Source: Norana najaformis
Lineage: Eukaryota; Annelida; Clitellata; Crassiclitellata; Hormogastridae
Length of the DNA: 64,000 bases
Assembly (NCBI GenBank): GCA_964023275.1
Contig: OZ029928.1
Location: 248,001-312,000 of the forward strand
Reading direction: 5' to 3'
Each line of letters opens with the position of its first letter. The stretch's first letter is position 1. A program made the translations under genes and the position numbers. The notes beneath the pieces are model-generated. The model was not told where the DNA came from. It saw only the letters and a list, made by a program, of their open reading frames with translations, and searched no databases. Of this stretch, positions 57,901 to 64,000 are shown in pieces.

Positions 57901-60900
57901 TAAATTTCTAGCGTAGATGCCCATACAAAATTACTGGTGGACCTTCCCCTTTTGCGGTGGCCAATGCAATTTGACTCGGCATCAAAGTTATAAATGAGCA
58001 AGGATTTTGCAGTTGACGATTTAATCCGGAGCTCCAAAAGTGTCATATGCAAGAGACTGTGCTCAGTTACGTTTTACAGTAAGGTTTTTGCAACTCACTC
58101 TGTTTAATGTATACTACAGTTTTTTCACTGAAGACAATATAATCCCAGTATCCGCGCAGACTCTATTGTGGACTACAACCTTGTAATTGCAATTATAATT
58201 GTAATCGCAAATTTACAGAGCGCCACTTAAAAAGAAACACATCAGAGGTGCTTCTGGGCTGATAACACAAAACCTAGGCAGAATGTTCTTAAACGCTTGC
58301 TGGAAGGAGGCAAAGATATCATTCTTTAATGTCATTCAGGTCTAAACTAACATTCATCTCTTTGAACTTACATACGCGCCAAAGCCTGACTTCCGGTTTC
58401 TCTCACCTATCGATATTTGACTTGGCATCCCAATCGATTACGATTTTATCGCGATTTCGCTTAAATCGACCATCGACTGATACATTGGGCATTATGATAA
58501 CGGCGCTTTAGAAGTCTACAGATCAAATTTTGATTAGATTAGGCAAAGATAAGTTCAGGAGTTCATGTCACAAATTGACACATCAACTTTTTATATTTTT
58601 CAGCCTCAGTTACAAAACAACAGTTCTGATTCTCAGTAGTGGATAGTTTCACATGTCGTTGCTCATAACATCTTAAACCACCAATTTATTTCACATTTTT
58701 AAATTAATACTGGTTTGCTTGTTATGCTTATGCTCGCAATGTCCATATTTATGTCTTCTCCGTCAAACTGTCTGCTCATCTAAGGTTTTGCTGTCTTTCC
58801 AATCTTGACTTGAGACCTGCCTATTTCAGCATGCCTCCCTTAACTCATACTAATCCTGACAGCACGTTTGTAATCTATCAGCAAAGAGATTATATTAGAC
58901 CAATTTACGTCATGCATATTTGCCTTATATTATAGCATACTGCATCATATTATATTACATGACAATATATTAAACAAGGATAACGATGTGAAAGTTTGAA
59001 GGAAGTTTTTCTATGACAGCAAAGCACTCGGTCTAAATTCATATTATGATTATGAGCAATTTTTAGGAGAAAATTTGATTCATTTGAGAGGTAATACGAT
59101 AAAACTGCAAGAAATTTGCTTCTACACTATACGCCTAGGCTATATTGCTGATAATTAGAAATAACGTTTTCTAGGGGATGGGCAGACTTCCCTCTACTTC
59201 CCACTCTGGCGCCAATGTCTTTGACATAGCATGCTGACTGCACTATAGACACAATAACAAGTCAATGTCATAGTACTACAGAGTAAACATAACCAAAGAA
59301 GTTACTGCAACCCTCCTAAAAACAGTCAATTGAGAACGAGTATATGTATATGTATCAAGACACTTAATATACCGCATTTAAGCACTTTGGAAATAATGCA
59401 TAGAGTCAAATGCAACAGTATGTGCAGCGGAAGACTGTTCCAAGAGACATGAGATGGCATGATAAGCTCGAGTTGATGTGCGGAAGTGCGGCAATTGCAT
59501 ATCTCCACGGTTATTTTCGTGGTCACTCAGGTTACATAATTGTTGTTAAAATGCTTATAGAAGTGCAATAATAAAAGCATTACGCGAAATGAGCTTTAAT
59601 AATAACTGAATGTATACAATGTTACTTACTCCATGCAAGGCTGGAAGAACTGGACACTGTAACCATATACACATGTTAACTGTTAAAGCAGAGAATGAAA
59701 TACTAGAATATGTTGAAAGTAATCTAAACAGCATGAATTGCTGAATTAAGCCTACAAGTGTTGAAAAATGTGTGCAAAGCAATCATTTAAAATTGAAAAC
59801 TAAATGTTTACGACTTCTCGCTTCTTGTTTGTGCATATTGACAGCCTTTTTTCACAGAAACCGTAACTTAAGATAGAGCCACAAAAATATAATGCATGCG
59901 AATAAAGGACGCAATCTGCCAGCATTTAATGGGTAGTCCTAATTGATGTTTCGTTTATTTATTATACGAACCAAGAGTATTAATTTGCATTTTCAGTTTG
60001 GAGTAGAAAATACATTGCTTCAAATTATGAAAAGATATTAGCGAAATAATTTCCTGATAATTTCCATTCTTAGTAATCTATTATAAAAACCGTTCATTTT
60101 CAAAGATGTGGAGTATGAATTTCCAGACCTTCGAACATTAACAATTTCTAATAGGCTTTTTCGAACTGCTTTAATTTTTGCAATACTCTGTTACAGACAT
60201 AAGCAAATTTTTTCGTTGTATACTCATATCTATCATGGTGCCTCAATACAATGGATGTTTGAGGTAGAGTAACTAAAAATAATTACATTACATTTTTTCG
60301 CTAATATCTTTTCATAATTTGAAATGCTGTCAAAATGATAATGTTAATGTTAGAGGCAGTCCAATTTCATTCGAAAATGTAATTCCTTAGATGTTCAGAC
60401 CTGCCATCGCTCTCACGCTCACTAAACCGATAATAACACACTATATGTTAAGAGCACATTAACCAATACACATTTACAGTCGATTTTTTTAAACCAGTCA
60501 TAGAGAAATATGCGCTTAGCAACAACAACAATTTGTTCAAATTTTTCTAACGCTTGATTTTGTTTGCTGGCTGATTATGTATTATAATCGTTTCATTCTG
60601 GTGCTATGCAACAGTATTTTGCAATAGAATTCCCACTAAACAAGGTATATTTTATTAGTTTCTTATAGGACATATGCGGAATTGCCTTGTGTACATGAGA
60701 ATATTCTTATTTTCATTTCGTAGTTGTTTTTATAAAATGCTATAAACTCGCTATTTTACTTTCTGTGGTATTATGGATGTAATGGAAACTTTCAAACTAA
60801 AATCTTTACACAGAGTTAAACTTAGTATGACTTCTTATTTTGTGTAAATTGAGCGTATTAATGTTCAGGGTTTTCTTGCTTTCTTGATAAAATGAAGAAA

Positions 60901-62147
60901 TCTGAGTGAAGGCATCCACTACATTGAAAAATTCTCATGGAAACACATACATGTAAAACTGCTGGTGCGAAAGTCGATGAAGTTCCCGGATAGGTGACAG
61001 TTCTGTCTTTGATTTTCACCTCCGCAGTTAGCCTTGTATGTGAATAAAGGTAATACGCATGGGTATTGGTTAGTGATTGAAAACTAAATTGAAATATAGT
61101 TTTAGGGATTTCTCACATTGCCAGTTAAGCTAGCAAACAACAACAATAGTATATCATTGGCTTAAATCTTTATATAATTATGTATTCTGGTGTAGGTTCT
61201 CTAACACCAGGTGCATACTGAGCTTACTTCAATGTCCCAAATTACAACACGTTGTGTATTTGATAATATAATTCATGCTTACAGAAATATCGGTATTCTT
61301 TATTCACAATTGCAAAATTAGAATTACCGAGAACGTCAATATCTTCATCAGTACTAACTTTATTGTTCGATTTATGCAATTATTAAACTTAGGCCTGTAC
61401 ATATTTAACACTTCCAGCTATGAAGATGTAAACCTGCAATTATAGCGCTTATAATACTCATGCAAAGTGTTCCTGTGCATGCCAAATCATAATTATTGTA
61501 AATAATTAACAAGAATGCATTCATACCTTATGAGGGTCATATCCAACTTCAAACTATTCAATTCAACCAATAAATGGCTGATATCAATTGTTTTCAGCTA
61601 CAAACCTAATATTGCGAAAACGGTAAAAATTAAATTAGGGGTAGTAGTAAACGATGATATTGTGTGCTACTTTGAGCCATAGTTACATCTTTCTCAGAGT
61701 CGACCTTTGGATTTTGGTACTATTGAAAGGGAATGAAGGCTTTTTAAAAGTATTGTCGCAAATAACACCAGGCAAATCAGTTAAATTGTTTAGTTACATT
61801 TTCAAGTTCGTTTCAAGGAAAAAATATTTTAAAAATGAAACTGGCTAACTACAGATGCTTGACAGCTTATGGCTTCTAAACTAATGATACGTGGGCAAAA
61901 AAGAATTCATAATTATGTTTACGAAGTAAACAAAAATCCTGAAGCAAAATGTTTTTCATAAAGGCTGTTGAAAAAGCTGAAGGCATTTCTAGAAGCAACC
62001 AACATTCCATTTTTTGATTGTTTCATTTTACTTTAAAACTGAACCAATCGTTCGTATATGAACATTTTTCACGTTTAGCATATTGCTTACTGGCTGTTGT
62101 TGGTGGAGTTTTTGAAGTAGTCGTTGATTCCATCGTGGGAAAAGTAG
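45756..62147 (-). CDS. Gene C: membrane protein with duplicated TM module and ITIM-like tail (3' part)
   Basis: Eight exons: 62147-62091, 57754-57602, 57050-56934, 48958-48743, 48119-47985, 47517-47496, 46819-46663 and 45941-45756. Together they keep one frame to a TAG at 45756-45758 (348 codons counting the incoming base). Order: Thr/Pro/Ser-rich stalk; hydrophobic segment plus NKRFPFLVKMLPC; hydrophobic segment after HGGDWEW; a second hydrophobic segment plus NNRFPWLEKMLPC; a last hydrophobic segment ending IIIIKKPCC; proline-rich tail (RPPPPPNRP); YLEEDSHYAILRRV end. The first five exons are all phase 1-1, so skipping any of them keeps frame. Four hydrophobic segments would put stalk and tail on the same side, so alternative use of exons is plausible. 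The 5' exons lie beyond the window. Family not recognised. Confidence 0.65.
46663..46819 (-). CDS. Gene C exon: proline-rich tail
   Basis: 157 bp, phase 2 in and 0 out, acceptor CGTTTCTAG, donor ACCG/GTAGGT. Reads LDDISGSTRGENRFPLSPSS, PPAPPSP and RPPPPPNRP, with several PxxP candidate SH3 sites. Confidence 0.75.
47496..47517 (-). CDS. Gene C 22-bp microexon
   Basis: Acceptor TTATTTTGTGTAG and perfect donor CAG/GTAAGT flank 22 bases encoding ENSTLNL plus partial codons. Its phase 1 in and 2 out is exactly what is needed to join 47985 to 46819. Confidence 0.65.
47985..48119 (-). CDS. Gene C exon: last hydrophobic segment
   Basis: 135 bp, phase 1-1, acceptor TTTTTCAG, donor CAAG/GTCAGA. GKKCLGIFLFVLMTIGCGVF, then PILIIIIKKPCCEQ; the KKPCC end suggests a cytoplasmic, possibly palmitoylated, border. 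Confidence 0.75.
48743..48958 (-). CDS. Gene C exon: second copy of the hydrophobic/KMLPC module
   Basis: 216 bp, phase 1-1, acceptor CCTGCAG, donor AATG/GTAAGG. GGWDVGMYVAVGILVYEIAN, Asn/Gly-rich linker, NNRFPWLEKMLPCMN. Clearly related to exon 57602-57754 at the RFPxLxKMLPCxN motif. Confidence 0.7.
48959..53635 (-). other. Large gene C intron, first part
   Basis: AT-rich; no exon with matching phase and no recognisable repeat seen. Confidence 0.35.
53640..53725 (+). repeat. TATG/TGCA microsatellite
   Basis: GTATGTATGCATGCATGCAT-type array within a gene C intron. Confidence 0.8.
54990..55620 (-). mobile_element. L2-like LINE C-terminus and tail in a gene C intron
   Basis: The minus strand reads RTVLGSRAFSEAGSKLWDLL, then SSFCTVSSLTSFKSKLIV with a stop at 55376, the standard L2/CR1 end. 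CATCGATTGATG-type tail cores follow at about 55285-55305 and 54993-55012. Confidence 0.65.
55621..56595 (-). other. Gene C intron, nothing recognised
   Basis: No repeat or exon seen. A short CTTA array lies near 56308-56325. Confidence 0.3.
56596..56770 (+). repeat. TCA/TCG trinucleotide array
   Basis: CATCATCGTCATCGTTATCG-type imperfect triplet repeat, about 170 bp, close to a gene C exon. Confidence 0.85.
56934..57050 (-). CDS. Gene C exon: hydrophobic segment b
   Basis: 117 bp, phase 1-1, acceptor TTTCAACAG, donor AAAAG/GTAACA. HGGDWEW, then LILYIVMVIFVGLFVISIIF and basic CSKAEKK. Confidence 0.65.
57602..57754 (-). CDS. Gene C exon: hydrophobic segment a with KRFP/KMLPC motif
   Basis: 153 bp, phase 1-1, acceptor TTTTTTACAG, donor AATG/GTAAGA. 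Hydrophobic IPIYFGLCCLLGLLF, basic GKSKRKD, then NKRFPFLVKMLPCQN. Confidence 0.65.
58205..58260 (-). mobile_element. L2-like LINE tail remnant, reverse
   Basis: Reverse complement reads AGCACCTCTGATGTG, then AAGTGGCGCTC, matching 42366-42405. Confidence 0.45.
58320..58510 (+). mobile_element. L2-like LINE C-terminal fragment
   Basis: MSFRSKLTFISLNLHTRQSL resembles the conserved FRSxLKTHLF-type end; followed by ACCATCGACTGATACATTGG, the shared tail core. Confidence 0.5.
58511..62090 (-). other. Gene C intron, nothing firm
   Basis: A Cys-containing open stretch near 60970-61030 on the minus strand (ANCGGENQRQNCHLSGNF) lacks a phase-compatible donor, so it is not called an exon. Confidence 0.35.
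62091..62147 (-). CDS. Gene C exon: Thr/Pro/Ser stalk
   Basis: 57 bp, phase 1-1, acceptor TTCTAG, donor GCCA/GTAAGC. Reads TFPTMESTTTSKTPPTTA, a mucin-like O-glycosylation stretch. Confidence 0.5.
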
Positions 62148-62618
62148 CTAGAATACATTTCATTAATGAGGTGAAAATATGTTTCTAGACTTGGATATTT
62201 GTGTAAAAGCCATTTACCCGAGAACTAGAATGATGGCACGGTTAGTTATGCTAGTGCGATTGTCATCAGTATGTTTTATCATTTAGGCGTAATCACGAAA
62301 TAAAAATTAAAAAGTAACAGACCGTATTGCAAAGTAAAATGTGCTAAAATGATTTCTTGTTGAATTTCGCTGCCTTAGGCAATTAAACTCACTGTTGACT
62401 TCGATACATTAAATGTCACGCAGCTATTGCACTATTGCAGATCATATTTGCTGTGTTATTTGCTCTGATTTTGTGTAGCTTCTGCTTTGTTACATTATCT
62501 CAAAAATAGTTTCTGCCAGTGAAGATCGCCATTCGTTTTTTTACAATGAATGAATAGCTTATCCTCATGAAATGCACAGCTAAACAAATCTAAAAGCTGT
62601 CTTTATTTGGTTTATTGC
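62148..62618 (-). other. Presumed 5' intron of gene C
   Basis: Nothing recognised. Confidence 0.25.
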
Positions 62619-62712
62619 TGTGGATACGGCGTTGGCAAGCATAGCGAAGTTAAGCTGGTTCCAAACCAGCTAGTATTTGGATTGATGGACCTATGGAATA
62701 CCCCGGCATCTG
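62619..62712 (+). repeat. 5S rRNA-derived sequence
   Basis: Keeps GAAGTTAAGCTGG, CCAGCTAGTATTTGGAT and TATGGAATACCCCGG in order. These correspond to the conserved GGAAGCTAAGCAGGG, GTTAGTACTTGGATGG and GGGAATACCGGGTG segments of animal 5S rRNA. The 5' third is shortened and the sequence diverged, so it is a pseudogene or the head of a 5S-derived SINE. Confidence 0.65.
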
Positions 62713-63094
62713 GACCAACTAGGCACTCTATCGGTGCCAACAAAGGCTGATATGGTAAAATGTAATGCCTTTCTGAGTTCTGTTGGTGCTTTATCCAAAA
62801 GACTTTTAAAACCCAAAATAATCCCTTTGAAAAGCTTTGTGCCTTTTCATGTTAAAGTCTGTTCAGCATTGGACAAAGAGGCCACAAGAATCCACAGCAT
62901 TGTCTTTTTAATAGTTGCGCTCAAAATAAGGTTGCTCTATGTATCTGAGCTAAACGCAGTATTCAAATGATCCGTCTAAAATGAAGATAACCGACCTATT
63001 TATTATTAATCATGTTTATAAAATATCTAAGTTATAAAAGTGAGAGCTTCTCCAATAAGTGTCATACGTGCCTTTCTAAATATATATATGCTTA

Positions 63095-63240
63095 CATACA
63101 TGACAAAAATATTATATATACATACATACACATACATGGTATATGCATACACATAAATGCATACATACGCATACAGTACATACATGCATACATATTTACA
63201 TACATACATGGATACATACATACGCACATACATACATATC
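63095..63240 (+). repeat. CATA/TACA microsatellite
   Basis: CATACATACACATACATGGT-type array, about 145 bp. Confidence 0.85.
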
Positions 63241-63559
63241 TATTGTTACTAGTAGGTGGATTCGCTGCTGAGACAAGTTTATGGACAATGCGACAATGGT
63301 GCCTGAATTTTAAGAGATGGAAAGGTAAATGGAAGCGTCCCCAACATCGGCTGCGTAGCTTCCTGGCAGCGGCAATATCTGAGTTATACCAAGGCTAGGA
63401 AGTGCAAGCAGCAACCAACTTTAACTTAGCAGGAATGTGTTTACTCAGAATTTTAGACGAATTTGAATTTAACTTGATGGCAAGTTCGGTAGCTGTCTAT
63501 GCTGGGCACAATCACAGAGGTTTCAAGGATGTCAGTTTTGAAGTTTGAAACGTTGAGCA

Positions 63560-64000
63560 TTTTTATGGGCGGTAACTGATGGAAGAGTAAGTGGAAGATG
63601 GCTTATGATGGAAAGAAATCTGAGCAGTAGTGGCATTGTGGTCAGACAAAACTTACTCGGAAGGAGAGATATTTTTAACAGTAGAATTACTGGATCGGGT
63701 TATAAGGAGATCAGGTGTATGACCGATGTCATAAGTTGGAAAGAGACGTGTTGCTTAAGATCAAAGCCAGAGAGAAGATCCTGGAAATTTTTTGAAAGAG
63801 TAACTATGTGTATATTGAAGTCATCTGTAATTATAAGTTCAGAGAAAGAAGAGACCAGGATTTTAAGGAGTTATTGGAATTCTGTGATAAAGTCAGGAAG
63901 TGAAAGAAAGGGCGAACGATAGACATTGACGAAAGTGAGGCGCTGATTTTCAGAGTCCAGGACAAAAATAATAATTCCGAATGACCGGGTTGGAATAGAT
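63560..64000 (-). mobile_element. L2/CR1-like LINE endonuclease fragment
   Basis: On the minus strand from the window edge: RLTFVNVYRSPFLSLPDFIT, IITDDFNIH (the GDFNIH motif of APE endonucleases), YDIGHTPDLLITRSSNS, and VLSDHNATTAQISFHHK (the LSDH motif). Frames are interrupted. It continues beyond the window. Confidence 0.65.

Noticed and set aside
60955..61035. Cys-rich minus-strand stretch as a gene C exon
   Set aside because: No phase 1 acceptor/donor pair could be found.
1..64000. Prokaryotic systems (operons, CRISPR arrays, RBS-led genes)
   Set aside because: Introns, EGF and TIG exons, LINEs and microsatellites show animal DNA; no direct-repeat/spacer array seen.

Overview
The window is AT-rich eukaryotic DNA from an animal. 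Genes are split by introns with GT/AG junctions, EGF and IPT/TIG domain exons are present, and LINE and cut-and-paste transposon debris is dense. The mix of L2/CR1-like and RTE-like LINEs, TIR transposons and EGF-type receptors suggests an invertebrate, probably marine. I cannot name the phylum.

Three host genes can be assembled by hand, all on the minus strand. (D) 0.27-2.32 kb: three exons of an IPT/TIG-domain receptor whose junctions agree in phase, but the last exon carries a frameshift. (B) 19.33-23.74 kb: six exons, all in phase, for a predicted type I membrane protein of about 406 residues. It has a hydrophobic leader, a galactose-binding-like jelly-roll domain, three EGF domains each encoded by a 135-bp phase 1-1 exon, a transmembrane helix, and a tail with a YxN motif and an ITAM-like YEKL-x12-YEQI pair. 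(C) 45.76-62.15 kb: eight exons, including a 22-bp microexon, for a membrane protein with a duplicated hydrophobic module, a proline-rich tail and an ITIM-like SHYAIL motif. Its 5' end is outside the window.

A tandem duplication shapes the left half. The order D, jelly-roll exon A, segment X (0.3-15.8 kb) is repeated as D', gene B, X' (16.9-27.7 kb). D' and A are decayed: stop codon, frameshift and lost splice donor.

The mobile fraction includes three copies of one DNA transposon (6193-8545, 29598-31948, 34193-36820). Each has CACTGG-type terminal inverted repeats, an internal TATA promoter and a single ORF of 563-568 codons with candidate DDE residues. Copy 1 is intact, copy 2 is a near-identical dead copy, and copy 3 is a diverged intact relative in opposite orientation. 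There is also an RTE-like LINE with a 1.97-kb ORF (2.95-5.29 kb), a 318-bp LINE insertion with a 16-bp target duplication (20985-21302), a second RTE-like element (12.2-13.9 kb), many L2/CR1-like fragments, a hAT/ZMYM-like remnant (38.4-39.3 kb), SINE-like repeats and a 5S-rRNA-derived sequence (62.6 kb).

The remainder is intron and intergenic DNA with microsatellites, a minisatellite (32.0-32.6 kb) and two adjoining perfect hairpins (40.96-41.04 kb). All exon calls come from reading splice signals and phase by eye. No RNA evidence or database search was available.
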